DNA of 64,000 bases from Dryocosmus kuriphilus (lineage: Eukaryota; Arthropoda; Insecta; Hymenoptera; Cynipidae), in assembly GCA_038277395.1 (NCBI GenBank), contig CM076193.1, forward strand, positions 150,153,813 to 150,217,812, written 5' to 3'. The notes below the pieces were generated by a model that had not been told where the DNA came from, made no database searches, and saw nothing but the letters and a program-made list of their open reading frames with translations. Of the stretch, positions 30,517 through 41,086 are shown one piece after another (within the stretch, counting starts at the first letter, position 1; each line of letters begins with the position of its first letter). The position numbers were made by a program, and so were the translations under genes.

Positions 30517-33500
30517 CATTACGGGGCACCAACATCCATTTGTAGGTCCGAGGGCAGCTGTTCTTCAGCTGTCCCCGTTGTGTTCTTCTTTTTAGAGAGA
30601 ATCTTCAACTGGATTTTTCGCATTCCCAGATAAGGTCTGCAGTCGATCCTCTCGATGTGCTCGACGATTGAAGGTTCCACACTCAAGACCAACTGGGTTG
30701 ACTTGGTGTCCTTCTTTACGTCGATAATGGTCCAATCCTCCACCTTTAGGGTGGGGTTTCGGACCGCCATCCTCTTGAGGATGGATGTCGGTTCCTCGGA
30801 TATGCCTTGGATACATGCGAAGATCTTAACTGGCTTGGGAAGGTCCTTAGGGTCAATAACCTTGATTCTCGTACCCTACCAAGGTCTCAAACCGTCGACC
30901 GCCCCGATGAGCCATACCCTAAACATCTCATCTGCGCAGACGACAGCCATCACCCCATTTCTGCCACTGCAGTCCTCAAACCTCGGGATAATGTCACCAG
31001 GTTTTACTCCGGTGATCATACTCTCAAGGGCTGCTTATACAGCCGTTGCTTGCTCCAAACTGAGCTTCTCTTGCGGGAAGCCTTCCGGAACAATGGCCAT
31101 CTTCAGGTGGCTTTGAAGGGCGAGACTATATGAGTCTCGGGTATCAGCGACCTTACCCCTCTTACTCTCCCTGTCTTGATTAGGTGTACTGCCGTCAGAC
31201 CGAGACCGTTTTGGGGTCTCAGGTTTAGGAACTTCGCCGCGCTGTAATTGCAGCTGCTGGCGTTGGTACCTGTTACGTACCAAGTATTCTATTTATTGAA
31301 TATCTGGATGGGAGGCTGTCAAACTGCAGAGTACCGATTGGTACTCCTTTTTAATTATGGGATCGTTTTCTCACTTTTTCCTTTCTGGAAAATGTTGTAC
31401 CGAATTTGTTTTAGGATTAATATTAAGGGGTAGAGATCACCGCTATGTTAAGGTATTTTGAATCTACAACTTTTAAATTAAGTACACTTGTTTATTTCGT
31501 TACAGTAATTTCGTTTTCTCACTTTTCCGTACACTCACTCAACCCTCACTATTTTCTTTTTACAATAAGGAGCATCTAATTATTTTTTTATTTGATCCAT
31601 TCAACCTTACCTCTGTAGTGTTAATCCTAATCCTACGTCTACCCACTAGGACGAGCAGACGTTCGATGAAACAATGTTTATTGTCCTTCTGCTCCTCTTA
31701 GTAGGGCTTTACTTGATGTTTTTCGTGTTTGGCGTTGCCCGGTAGAGCAACTCTAGTTCTTGGCTTTCACAAATTTTCGTATTGCACTAGCACTCGCCCC
31801 ACCGTATTTCTTTCCGAATTACCGAACTGAGTTATAACATCGATTTGTTTCTAACTCCAACAGGGGAAGAATACATTTAAATTTTAACCCCGTATTCGAT
31901 GTCATAAATCAGTTACGTAAGTCGACGGTACTAAATTAATTTTCCCATTCGTTTTGAGCTTCGAATTTGAAAATTAGTTCTCCTCCGCCTAAATACCTGT
32001 TGCTTCAATACTTTTCTCTTGCCTGAAGCTGGCACGGATGGAAGAAAGAGGAAGAGAAATAGTTTTAAATTTCCGAGTCCGTGCTTTTTCCAATCCGATG
32101 TACCCGTCGGAGGGAGATTTAGTTACGTCCGCCCCACTGTGCCTTTCCACGTTCACACGACAAGATCTCTTCACACTTCCCCGGGACGAGTCTTCGTATT
32201 TATAGTAGAGTTTAAGACTCTAATTCCGAAAAACTTGTTTGAAATCCGGGACTTCGACTTGCCGGCGTTCGAGTACTTGACCGAGGTTCCGAACCGCGGA
32301 CGGGCGAGTTGAATTTCCCTGTGAGGAAAAGGGTAAAATTCCCGGAGTGATCCTATTCGATTAAGGATCTCCGTTAAACTGCCAAGCCCCGATTGGTACT
32401 CCCTTTTTTTAAATATCAGATCTTCGATGCGCCTCGATGGTGCTTCACAGAGTGAACATGGTGGGAAGGAATTTTAGGTGGAACATTTTGATTGGTCCGA
32501 GGAATTTCGAAATTTCGATGGTGATGTATGTTACTGTGCCGATTTTCTTGCACTGGTAGCCAAATTCCGTGGCCCGAATAAGGTCACTCACAATTATTTT
32601 GCAATTATTGCAAAATGATTGTGGCAAAAATTTCCGTGCTCGCTTTTTTAGAATCGAGCAGGGTGTTGCCAATAGTTTGGAATTTTGCTAAGTTGGTTTA
32701 ACGTTTGTAATTTATTTCGTCATTTTACTGGAATTTATTTTTGCTAAATTGACATTCTGAAATAAATTACGGGTCAAGTGTTTCATCCTTACTTGGAATA
32801 TATTAAACTCAACCCTTTTTTCCTGCTGACATTTTTGCCTGCTGTTTCCAGTTTAAATTCCATTCCAATCGGACTTTTCCTGCTAGAGTTATGTATCAGG
32901 GTAGTTTGGTGCGGGGTTGTTTTACGGAAGGGATGGGATGGAGAACGGGAGAATTGGCGTACGCTTAGATTGGTGCAGCCTCATCGAGGCGACACGGTGT
33001 GGTTGACGCTTGTTCGTGTGCGTGAAATGGCTAGCGAGATTCCCTCTTTCCTCCCTATACGTGCAGCTTCACACAGAGCATGTATGCCTTTTTAGCATCA
33101 AGGCCGCTTACGTTTGTTGTTATTTGTTTACTCTACCGTTCTACGTTACATCAAAATTTTCTTATTCCTACTTAACTAGCTTAGGTTTTAAAAACTAGAT
33201 TTACCTGAAATCATGAATTTTCTATTAATCTAGCAAGATAATATTTAATTATTTTTCTTAAAGTTTATTGCTGAAAAATAACCAAATATTTTGAAATATC
33301 AGACTTCACTTGGAGGTAAGTACGCGAGCTGAATCGCATGTATTAATGCCCTGTCAGCAATTTTCTGTCCTACCTAGATAGGATTACCTGTGCGGCATTC
33401 CAGAGACTTCATACGTTATATTCTGTAAAATTTATGGAATAAATTTTCTTTTCAATTATTTGGGATAAGGATAACTTCTTAAAAGTTATCCTTATGTGAC

Positions 33501-33799
33501 AGGATGGTATGTCACAGTACCTTCTTCTTGCGGCAGTACTATACTTTCTTTTCTTAGGGCCTCCAACAGCTCCAGTTTTCTCAGTGGCTTTGGCTTCGTT
33601 AATGTGACTAATTAAAGTCTCATTTCCAGCTGTACCACCCGAGGTAGCCGGAACCGTGTCGGCCCCTTGTTGAGTTAAAGGTGATTTAACACCTTCATTA
33701 ATCTCCATAATCTCGAGAGAAGATGAAGTGTTCACGACGGGTGTCATTGAAGTCACCCGTTCGTGTGTTTGTTCTTTATTTTCGTTTTTGAAATCCATA
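30517..33799 (-). pseudogene. LINE ORF1 (DUF4780-like), split by an insertion
   Basis: The N-terminal part (33799 to ~33525) starts MDFKNENKEQTHERV and ends with the basic segment GPKKRKYSTAARRRY. It resumes at ~31285 (LVRNRYQRQQLQLQRGE) after the 2.2-kb insert. A C-terminal domain of about 170 residues follows: FPQEKLSLEQATAV, stop, ALESMITGVKPGDIIPRF, MAVVCADEMFRVWLIGAV, KVIDPKDLPKPVKIFACI and NPTLKVEDWTIIDVK. This order resembles the DUF4780 domain found in many insect LINE ORF1 proteins, which probably bind the element RNA. In-frame stops occur near 31035 and 30880. The stop overlaps the ORF2 ATG. Confidence 0.7.
31286..33524 (-). mobile_element. LTR-like insertion within LINE ORF1
   Basis: It separates two parts of ORF1 and is flanked by GTACC on both sides (31278-31282 and 33520-33525 region), a possible 5-bp target duplication. 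On the minus strand it begins TGTGACATACCATCCTGTCA, a sequence style common for LTR starts. No gag or pol frame is present. The phrase CCGATTGGTACTCC occurs twice (31333 and 32388 regions), so it has internal duplication. Weak open frames (32019-32312, 32778-33095) show no domain. A long solo LTR is the best guess. Confidence 0.4.
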
Positions 33800-33933
33800 T
33801 TGTTCCCACGATTAGTTAGGGAAATAAGAGGTCCATCCCCACAGAGCCCCGCTTGTGGGAATAAGGCACTTTTACACTGGCAGGTTGCCCGGTAACCCAG
33901 GACACCGTTAAAGTCACCATTCCTTGGTAACAC

Positions 33934-34200
33934 TCAGCCTTCGACACGGTCGTTCACGTCTTGGCTTAGGGGCTGTTTTTCGGGAATCGAGTGCCACTCG
34001 ATGTTCGCTGTTTGGTCGAATTCCCGCTGATACTTCCCCCTTACTAACCAACAACTCCTACCCGAAAGGGTCGTCCTCGCTGCGGCTTGCAGGCCGTTGT
34101 TATCCGCGGAAATTCTTAGGCCTCCCCACCGCGGCCAGGTCCGAACTCTTCTTCTCCTTAGGCAGGGAAATTTAATTCCCCGTTATAGGGAGTAGAAGAG
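33934..34200 (-). other. GC-rich 5' leader of the LINE
   Basis: A GC-rich stretch unlike the surrounding DNA, directly upstream of ORF1 on the minus strand. It contains GGCCTCCCCACCGCGGCC-type sequence and ends near 34200 where AT-rich DNA resumes. Non-LTR elements commonly have their promoter in such a leader. No specific motif was identified. Confidence 0.5.
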
Positions 34201-34201
34201 T

Positions 34202-34457
34202 TCACGCGTCCCATAGAGGAGGTTTATTAGTCATACTTTGTAAGACTTTTTGCTGGACTCTATGCTTCAAATGAACTGACTGCGTTCGATATAAGTGTGA
34301 TTTAAGAGATATCCCTTCGTCTAAGTATCTGTTATACTCTTGGTAATCATATTGGCACTTTTTACTTAAATTTCCGTGATAGGCACGACGTCGTAAATGG
34401 TGATTAAAACGAGGCGTCTTATAGGAACAAAAGCGGCAGAAAAACATACCGAAATAT
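34202..34457 (-). CDS. Candidate terminal exon with a degenerate C2H2 finger
   Basis: On the minus strand an acceptor (TTTTAATTACAG) precedes a phase-2 exon reading YFGMFFCRFCSYKTPRFN and then HHLRRRAYHGNLSKKC. The CxxC and the following histidines resemble a zinc finger, but the His spacing does not fit the C2H2 rule. The rest is basic and ends LQSMTNKPPLWDA. It could be the last exon of a zinc-finger gene or of a mobile element. It lies immediately upstream of the LINE leader. Confidence 0.3.
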
Positions 34458-34479
34458 CTGTAATTAAAAGTATTCAAAT

Positions 34480-35580
34480 TCAGATTCTTTCATTTTTTTA
34501 AAATAATATTTAAGATTACCGACACAAATATGAAATATTTTTGACATTCTCAACACATAAGAGTATATTATTAATAAACGGAAATGACGAAAGAATTATG
34601 TTATAAATATTTGCAATATGTTTTTCATGATTAATGAAACATAAATTCAAAGTACAAACAAGACATTTAATTATCTTCCATTTGTATAAAGCAAACAATT
34701 TTTCTTTAAAAGTAATTCCCACAGCATATCAATTTGAATTTAAAAAATTTATAGGATCACGTAAACTTTTACAGATATGAATGGTGGCAAAGTGAAAACA
34801 GGTTAAGGACAAAATCCCAAAAAATCATTTTTTAATCATGAATATGAAAATCGAATTTTTAGGTTACGATTTCGTCCTTAGAGTGCAAATAAATATTATT
34901 TAAATTATTTTAGACGCGGAAACAACAGCCTTCTTTATTTTACTGAGTCAATGAAGTCTAAAAACAGGAATATGAATAGGGAAAGGTATCAGATCTAAAA
35001 AAAAAGAATACATTTTTTTCATGTTAAAAAATTTAACAGCTGGCAGTTTTGGAAACCCAATTGTTTTTAATTATATACGATAAAAAAAACGATTTTGAAC
35101 TACGTTCATAAGAAATTAAACTCGTTCCAAAATAAGTGGCAAATAATCTATAGAGATATTCTTCAGATTTTAACATATAGTTTATTTGGATATTATTTGA
35201 TTAATTTGTATAACTTGTAATAAAAATTAAGAAAATAATTATTATAAACTGCTCTTCCATTCTTTGGGATAAGCATTCATTAATATCAAATAAATATTGT
35301 TCAACAATATCTTATACTATATTGTAATAGTAATAAACACTAGTAAATATTTCATAGAAAATAAATTAATTTCGATAAAAGTGTTGAAGTATTCGAGTAT
35401 TTAAATCGTAAAAGACTTTTTTTACTCCCAAATGAAAAAATAAAATTTTGACAGGTTGTTTGCCCTATAAAATATCTTGTCGCACTTTCATATTTTTTAC
35501 AAATCCAGTATGAATAACAAACGAGAATTCTCTGAGCAAAAGACATTGATAATTTATTTTTCTGCAGATTTGAAGTGCAT
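34480..35580. other. Unassigned AT-rich DNA
   Basis: More than 1 kb of very AT-rich sequence with no domain-bearing frame. The open frames 34516-34722 and 35352-35795 are not protein-like. Confidence 0.45.
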
Positions 35581-35583
35581 GTA

Positions 35584-35731
35584 TAACGTTCCAAGCCCGA
35601 AATTGTACAGAGCCCGGCTTGGTACAAAATTGCTTGTACCAGGTCATGCCATCGACCCCTTTTTCCAGCGGACTTGGTACAAAATCGCTGTACCAAGCAG
35701 GGTTCTGTACAATTTCGGGCTTGGTGCGTAA
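35584..35731. repeat. Long near-perfect hairpin
   Basis: Arms 35584-35640 and 35674-35731 share, inverted, CCAAGCCCGAAATTGTACAG and then a CTTGGTAC segment, around a ~33-bp loop. It could be a small MITE. The fold would also suit a small-RNA hairpin. Confidence 0.75.
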
Positions 35732-35809
35732 CATATACACTCGAATCTACTTCACAAGAAGTAAAGCCAAAGAGAAATGTATAGAGAGCAGCCACATGCG
35801 TTTTTAGGT

Positions 35810-36060
35810 TATATTTTATTAAGAATATAAGAATACGTAGAACCCGTCAAAGCATTATTAGTAATATAATTGAAACTTACCTTCTTTGTTTCTTTTGTCC
35901 TCAAGATATCCAAAGTCTTACTTTGGAATGTAGAAAAAATACATTTCTGAACTGCGAGAAAGAAATTTGACAAAGTCCCTCGAGCGGAAAAATCTTCTCT
36001 TATGTGCGTGGATGTGCGAAGCACGGTTGCGCAATGGCGTGCTGCGCATACGATTTCAAC
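35810..36060. other. Unassigned spacer
   Basis: No recognisable gene. The minus frame 36063-35809 lacks domains. Confidence 0.35.
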
Positions 36061-36222
36061 CATTGTTGTTCAAATTTCAACTGCAGTACATATATTTTCA
36101 ACTATGTGATTGAATTTTCAACTACATTGTATGAATTTTATTTCAATACAGTACAGTAATGAAATTTCAACCATTTTTGTAGTTGAAAAGTTGTTGAATT
36201 TTCAATATATTTCTAACAGTGT
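36060..36222. repeat. TTGAAATTTCAA-rich repeat, inverted relative to 23115
   Basis: Contains GTTCAAATTTCAACTGC, GATTGAATTTTCAACTAC and GTTGAAAAGTTGTTGAATTT, and ends TATTTCTAACAGTGTG, the complement of the 23115 end. Confidence 0.6.
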
Positions 36223-37296
36223 GATATAATATTACAATAAACTAATATTTATCATAAATATTACTTATGGTATATATATGTGTGTGCTTTGATACATCTT
36301 TTAAAAAATAAAATCATTATGAATTATTCATTCATTAAGGCTTCAAACATAAAAATTAGCTTTATTGAACAATAAAGAGAATTTAAGTAATATTGTTAAA
36401 TGCTAAAGGCTTGAAAATTAAATTCTGTAACTTTGAACCAATATTCAAAGTCTTGAAATAATAATTGTGCTTGCAGGAATACATATAGAGTATAGAGGTG
36501 CATTATTCCCAAAATTTCATTTTCCCTAATTTTCATTTTACCGAAATTCATACGACCGAAGAACAATTTGCTATAATTTATATTCTTTTGTATCTCTATT
36601 TGGCCTAATTTTTATTTTACCGACTAACCATTTGATATAAATTTATTTTTTCGAATTACGAACCAGAAGAGTCTCCATGATTTTTGTTGTAAATGATAGG
36701 TGATTTCATAAGGAATATTTTTATTCGTATTAGAAAAATAAAAGGAAGTTATTTTGCAATAGATGAAATAAAAACATTTTTTATTTTTTTCTGGAAATAA
36801 TTCGAAATCCGAAAATCGAATTGAAATTCTACAGCGTTTCAATCTATGCAAAGATAAAAATTATCCACCGCCGAATTAAATATTTGCCAAAGAGATGTAA
36901 GAATAACTTCCCATTAACGGTTCATACGCACCAGAATCAACGAGGTACATATTTTATATCAAAAACATCAGATCATTTAGAAAACTTACAAGTTTTAATA
37001 ATTTTATTTTAATCTAAGCATTTTTTTCGCCGTAAATGATTGTTTTTCTATAAAAATCATTAGTTCTTTTAGAAAACTCACAAGTTTCAAGAATGTGAGG
37101 TTATGTTAGAGACTTGTCCGAAATTAACCTTTTTCTACAAAAACCATTATAGTCTAAGAGCTGGCTTAATACGAACCTACTTGGGGAATATATACATCCA
37201 TATATATACATGTATGTAAGTCCTTATTTGCATATAAAGGGGGTAGTGGTACCTTGCTTAGCGGTGGCGGTATGATCTTGGGGTCTTTTGTACCAT
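36223..37296. other. Unassigned AT-rich DNA
   Basis: No gene found. ACCGAA/GACCGAA and TTTATTTTACCGA words repeat between 36500 and 36650. A near-duplicate pair AAAACATCAGATCATTTAGAAAACTTACAAG (split here: CATCAGATCATTTAG, AAAACTTACAAG; 36962) and AAAATCATTAGTTCTTTTAG (37052) suggests an old tandem copy. Confidence 0.4.
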
Positions 37297-37297
37297 A

Positions 37298-37300
<3 letters not shown>

Positions 37301-37332
<32 letters not shown>
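37301..37332. repeat. (GA)16 microsatellite
   Basis: Uninterrupted GA dinucleotides. Confidence 0.98.
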
Positions 37333-37335
<3 letters not shown>

Positions 37336-37499
37336 AAAGCGCCTACGAATATTAGACGTAGAAACTATTTTGGAGCACGAGACGTCGCGGATCAGAGAAA
37401 GAGATACGGGTGGCAGAGTTAGCCATAATGCCGGCTAATCTGCGAAGCGGGGTGATTGAGAGGGTGGTGGAGCAGGCTCACGACGGGGTGCTTTAAATC

Positions 37500-37918
37500 C
37501 CGTTGAACGTGAAGGGGAGTGATTTTATGATACCGGGAATGCGTAAGAAAAGACACATCCAGTATGCCGGCTGTCAATTCGCAGTTTTTGGGAGTGAGAC
37601 GCCTAGTGGCCCGGGCGACACGGGTGATAGCCAGTATGCCGGCTATCGGACAGGGGTAGGAAGGAAGGTAAAGGTAGCGCCGAGATGACTCGAGACGCCT
37701 TGTCACGGTAGTAAGTATGCCGCCTACCTGACCTAAGCGTTATCCGAAACGCACGAAGGATTCTAGGACGGAGACATTTAGTGACCCGGGCGACACGGGT
37801 GATATCCAGAATGCCGGCTATCGGACAGGGGAAGGAAGGAGAGTAAAGGTAGCGCCGAGATGACTCAAGACGCTTTGTCACGGTAGCCAGTATGCCGCCT
37901 ACCCGACCTAACGTTAAA
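37500..37918. repeat. 175-bp tandem repeat, about two copies plus a partial
   Basis: CCCGGGCGACACGGGTGATA starts at 37610 and 37785, so the period is 175 bp. GCCGGCTATCGGACAGGGG and AGTATGCCGCCTACC also recur. It is GC-richer than its surroundings. A third, more diverged partial unit precedes it (ATGCCGGCTGTCAATT near 37563). The minus-strand frames here are repeat-derived. Confidence 0.85.
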
Positions 37919-38154
37919 GTATCAGGGAAAAAACTCACCACCATTCTGGGAGGAGTGTGTTTTATTGGACACCTTGTACACGAGTTACTTAGGCTAACAA
38001 CCGAGAAGCTCGGAGCTGCACCCAAATAGCGACCGAGAAGCTCGAAGCCGCCAAGGAGATCTCACCACAGTGTGTTCACTCCAATGTGGAAAAATGTACG
38101 CAAGGAACATCGCAGACTGCTTCAAGGATTTTACTCGCTATAATGAGGTAGCAA

Positions 38155-38305
38155 GGATATACGAAAATTGTTTCAGTATCCATCAGATTCCATCCAAAGA
38201 AATGTGTTATGTGTAAAAATGAAACTTTTATCTTTTAGCGGACGTAATACATTTCCTCAGGATGGAATCTGCTGGATACTTAAATGGTTTTCGTATATTT
38301 TCACA
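38155..38305. mobile_element. Short hairpin MITE
   Basis: Arms 38155-38215 and 38247-38305 are inverted copies: AGGATATACGAAAATTGTTT against AAATGGTTTTCGTATATTTT, and CAGATTCCATCC against GGATGGAATCTG. Confidence 0.8.
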
Positions 38306-38319
38306 TTTCGTGCTCTTAG

Positions 38320-38585
38320 GTTAGGTTTAACGGGATGACGGGAGGGGAGGTGGGGATTCGCTTTCTCATGCACTGTAATTCGTTCTATGTCCCCTAGATG
38401 TCGCATTCACTAAATGTCGATTCCCCAAACAAAATGCATTGAGTGAACCCACTATGGATCTCACGATTTGCGCTCGTGCACCGCCTTATAAGCACCAGTC
38501 CTCGCAGGCTTCTCAAGTGACTGCCGGTGGAAGGGCAGAGTCGAGCGGTGGGAGAGGCACGCCTCTACCACACTAGCGCTGTTCT
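38320..38585. other. Unassigned, relatively GC-rich DNA
   Basis: No coding or RNA signature recognised. I checked it for a 5S rRNA or tRNA because of its composition and found none. Confidence 0.35.
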
Positions 38586-38589
38586 AGCG

Positions 38590-38705
38590 GCTTAAGGCCT
38601 GAGCAGAATGAAACAGCGAACGGGAGCCACACACTCCTGTTCCTCTTTCATACGCTATGTGTTGTCCCGTTCCCGTTCGCTGTTTCATTCTGTGCAGGCC
38701 CTTAC
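38590..38705. repeat. Inverted repeat (hairpin)
   Basis: GCAGAATGAAACAGCGAACG (38602) is mirrored by CGTTCGCTGTTTCATTCTG (38674), and flanking GGCCTGAG/GCAGGCCC extend the stem. Confidence 0.8.
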
Positions 38706-38709
38706 ACCT

Positions 38710-39081
38710 TCACTCAGCTCTGCCGTTCCGCCGGCATAAAGGGAACACATCCTTGCCAGGGTGTGTACAGGTTGGCTAGTGGGTACTTATGTCCACCCCG
38801 TGACAAAGACGATGTCTAACTTTCCTGCGATTGGTACTTACCAGGCGGTTCACATTAAAGACTAAATATAATTACTTATCGGACGAGACGAGTGTCTTTA
38901 TAGATGAGGGAATCAACTTAGCAAGACTATTTATTTTAAGTATGTTATTAATTTTCTTGATTGCATCTTACTATATCACTTAAGGCGCGTAGAACAGGCT
39001 ACATAAAAATGCAAGGTATAAGTTACATGAAATGTTTATAGCTAGAACGGTTCCATTATCGCTCCCGAACACTGAGTGACA
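38710..39081. other. Unassigned spacer
   Basis: Nothing recognisable between the hairpin and the inverted-repeat-bounded block. Confidence 0.35.
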
Positions 39082-39285
39082 AGTCTGCCTGCGCGCTTAG
39101 GAAGACAACGGCGGGGGCGGACGGACAAAGATGGCAAATTTGACATCGAAAAAAATGATAATGCTCATGTAGAAAAATTATGGGAAAGTGAAATATGTGT
39201 CGGTAGGAAACGCTAAAATGATTGGCAGACGATTTCGTGGAAGAGAAAAGGCCGGCAGTCAGCAGCAAAGTGGCGTTAAAATGGG
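39082..39285 (+). repeat. Left arm of a ~200-bp inverted repeat
   Basis: Starts AGTCTGCCTGCGCGCTTAGG. The inverted copy is at 44032-44222. Conserved blocks include AAAAAAATGATAATGCTCAT and GGCAGACGATTTCGTGGAAG. Outside this boundary the flanks differ. Confidence 0.9.
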
Positions 39286-39600
39286 TGCAAAAGAAATGAT
39301 AAACTTCATGATCAAAAACTGTTGGGAATAGTTACTAAGCTGTTAAAAAAGCTATATGCTAAATAGCAGACGAAAAAGCAGAAGACAACGTAGTAGCAGA
39401 CTGTGATAAAGAGCGCGGTCTCGAGCGCGCTTAACGAGTTAGTTCCGTATGGTGCATTACTAGGATATATTATTTTTTAATTATATAAATTATACTATAC
39501 CTAAAATCAGAGAACTATTTCTTTATTATATATATAATAAATGCTAAAAGATATGTTTAACATTAGAATAATTTTTTATTAAAAAAAAATACTATAAAAA
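39286..39600. other. Unassigned AT-rich DNA
   Basis: Follows the left inverted arm. No gene; strongly AT-rich with a poly-A stretch near 39585. Confidence 0.35.
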
Positions 39601-39603
39601 GTT

Positions 39604-39701
39604 CTATTCTATTTCACTGTTAGCACCTGATTCGTCGTACTGCATACCTACTTCGCTTTTGCAATCGATATCATCCTCAGATTCGATTTCATTGATATCT
39701 G
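39604..39701 (-). CDS. Candidate terminal exon, acidic C-terminus
   Basis: On the minus strand, acceptor ATTCTTTTTCAG is followed by a short open exon encoding ADINEIESEDDIDCKSEVG and ending SGANSEIE with TAG at 39604-39606. A typical acceptor and a compact acidic tail make it plausible as the end of a transposon-borne or host gene. No upstream exon was found. Confidence 0.35.
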
Positions 39702-39779
39702 CTGAAAAAGAATATTAAAAATTAATGAATGAAACTACTAATATAAAAATATTCTTACTTTTCCATTAACACCCGTTCC

Positions 39780-40725
39780 CATGTCACTATGCCATTTAGA
39801 CGGGTCGATATTTAAGACTGATAAATCAGTTTTACTTAAGCTCTTAGCAAATGATATTAAGAGTGTAGCTCCGACAAAATCGGACGTTTGTTTCACGCCT
39901 TCAATCTAAGATTATGAAAGCTCTCTCCGAGGCGGTAACTGTGATGAACGTATGTACGTGATTTCTGGACCTGATCAAACGAGACCCGCAGATTTTGTCA
40001 AAGAGCTTAGAAATAGCAATTTCAAGGAAGCTCTTGTGCGTTTTTTAATTGCACATTGGCAGAGTACAGAAACAATACATTTTTTTAACATAAAACAGTT
40101 TTACTGAACTTCGATCAATGTTACGAATATAAAGTTGATAATGAGGCTGTTTTATTTTCGATAAATGATATCTACACGCTAGAAGCTCATGAAGAAGCTG
40201 ATACAAAAATAATTTTTCACGCGTGTAATATTCCAAAAGAAGCTCACATTATAATAAGATGTTCCGACATGGACATACTTATTATAATGCTAGTCAACAT
40301 GAATAAATTCAACAAAAATAGTAAAGTTTGGATTCAGACGTGTATTATAAACAAACAGCGTATAATTCACGTGTCAGCACTGTATGTCGCATGATAGACA
40401 TACGTAGAATTATTTTGTACATCTTTATCAGGGTTTCATGCATTCACTGGACGTTACATCAATCCAGATTTTTTCAGAAAAGGTAAACAGTGCCCTTTCA
40501 AATTATTTGTATCTAGTGAACAATTTCAAAGCGCATTTTCTGAATTGAGCAGGAAAAATTGCGATAGACAAAATGTATTTCGAAGTATTGGAAAATTTGT
40601 TTCATTATATGCAATGAAATCACGATTGCGTAGATAATGCTCGCTTTGCGCTCTTTTTAAGACATTACAAAGTGAATGACGTCAACGAGGGGTTGCATGT
40701 TTGCGGTGATGATGCGTAGTTGGCA
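39780..40725 (+). pseudogene. Broken copy of a multi-copy invertebrate gene family (FHAFTG family)
   Basis: Frames between stops carry blocks I recognise from a protein family repeated in many invertebrate genomes: YVISGPDQTRPADFVKEL, ALVRFLIAHW, LEAHEEADTKIIFHAC, HIIIRCSDMDILIIMLV, KVWIQTCIINKQRIIHVSAL, GFHAFTGRYINPDFFRKGK and CVDNARFALFLRHYK. In intact relatives the FHAFTG block is usually followed by a CD pair; here it is RY. The EADTKI and DMDILI acidic patches look like a nuclease-type metal site, but the function is not known to me. Stops near 40086 and 40395 and frameshifts near 40440 and 40620 disable it. Confidence 0.65.
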
Positions 40726-41086
40726 TGTGAATGATATAGTGGTTTTGGAGTGTTTGTAGGGAAATGGAAAACAAGATCGGTAAAAGGATACAATAGAAAT
40801 GGAAAGAAGGTAAGGGTAAACGTTGCAGTAAAATAAGTGAGATTAAAAGGTGTGAAATAAAAGTGTAATATAGAAAAATTATAAAAGTGAGGTTAGGTTT
40901 ATAAATTGAGGGATTTAGTGTAAGCAGAGGATAATGCAAAGGGGAGGGATTAATAAAGGGGCTAATTGCGACCTGTGTAGAGGGGAGAAGCGGGTTAGAG
41001 CTAAAATATAAGGGAGTTAATTTATTTATAGTAAAAGGGTTATCTAAGTTAGAGAAATAGAACAGAGGGACCATCTGTGAAGGTAG

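Larger units (their letters stand above)
25601..30521 (-). pseudogene. LINE ORF2: endonuclease, reverse transcriptase, RNase H
   Basis: Starts MDSTRSSGLDFTQINLHHCK at 30519; the ORF1 stop and ORF2 ATG overlap as TAATG. APE endonuclease 30519-29760: IQEPW, IIGCDANAHHTIW, ETSLSDHRHI. A frameshift near 29700 leads to the RT frame (29756-27951) with KAVGEDGIFPA, SFRPISL, AAFLDVEGAF, KGCPQGGVLS and GYVDDLVIL. The catalytic box is YVDD rather than the usual YADD. Between ALCNIISYY and EAKSFRP an in-frame piece of roughly 40 residues seems missing. RNase H (27848-27381) has WYTDGSK, QAEIMAI, CSESQAAL (Glu where Asp is usual) and EGNERTDTLAKRG. A Cys-His end (CRKCGFREETAHHILCE) follows. The stop at 25601 lies beyond the mariner. 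Confidence 0.85.
25512..34200 (-). mobile_element. RNase-H-bearing LINE (R1/LOA/I group), near full length with two insertions
   Basis: Read on the minus strand: a GC-rich leader (34200-33800), ORF1 (33799 to 30517, interrupted), ORF2 (30521 to 25601, interrupted), then a short 3' end with an AATAATAATAATGA tail at 25512-25530. A mariner (25660-26986) sits in the last codons of ORF2. A 2.2-kb LTR-like sequence (31286-33524) sits in ORF1. Removing them leaves about 5.1 kb, normal for this LINE group. Domain order is endonuclease, RT, RNase H, then a Cys-rich end. Several stops and frameshifts mean it is dead. Confidence 0.85.

Noticed and set aside
23115..36222. Polinton-like 13-kb element between the inverse CACTGTTA ends
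   Set aside because: Interior holds a LINE, a mariner, an LTR-like insert and unassigned DNA; none of the hallmark Polinton genes is present.
36624..37012. Short frames of 60-75 codons in AT-rich DNA
   Set aside because: Length and composition are expected by chance; no domain or splice signals.
38320..38870. GC-richer stretch checked for 5S rRNA or tRNA
   Set aside because: No A/B/C-box arrangement or cloverleaf could be drawn; it contains only a hairpin repeat.
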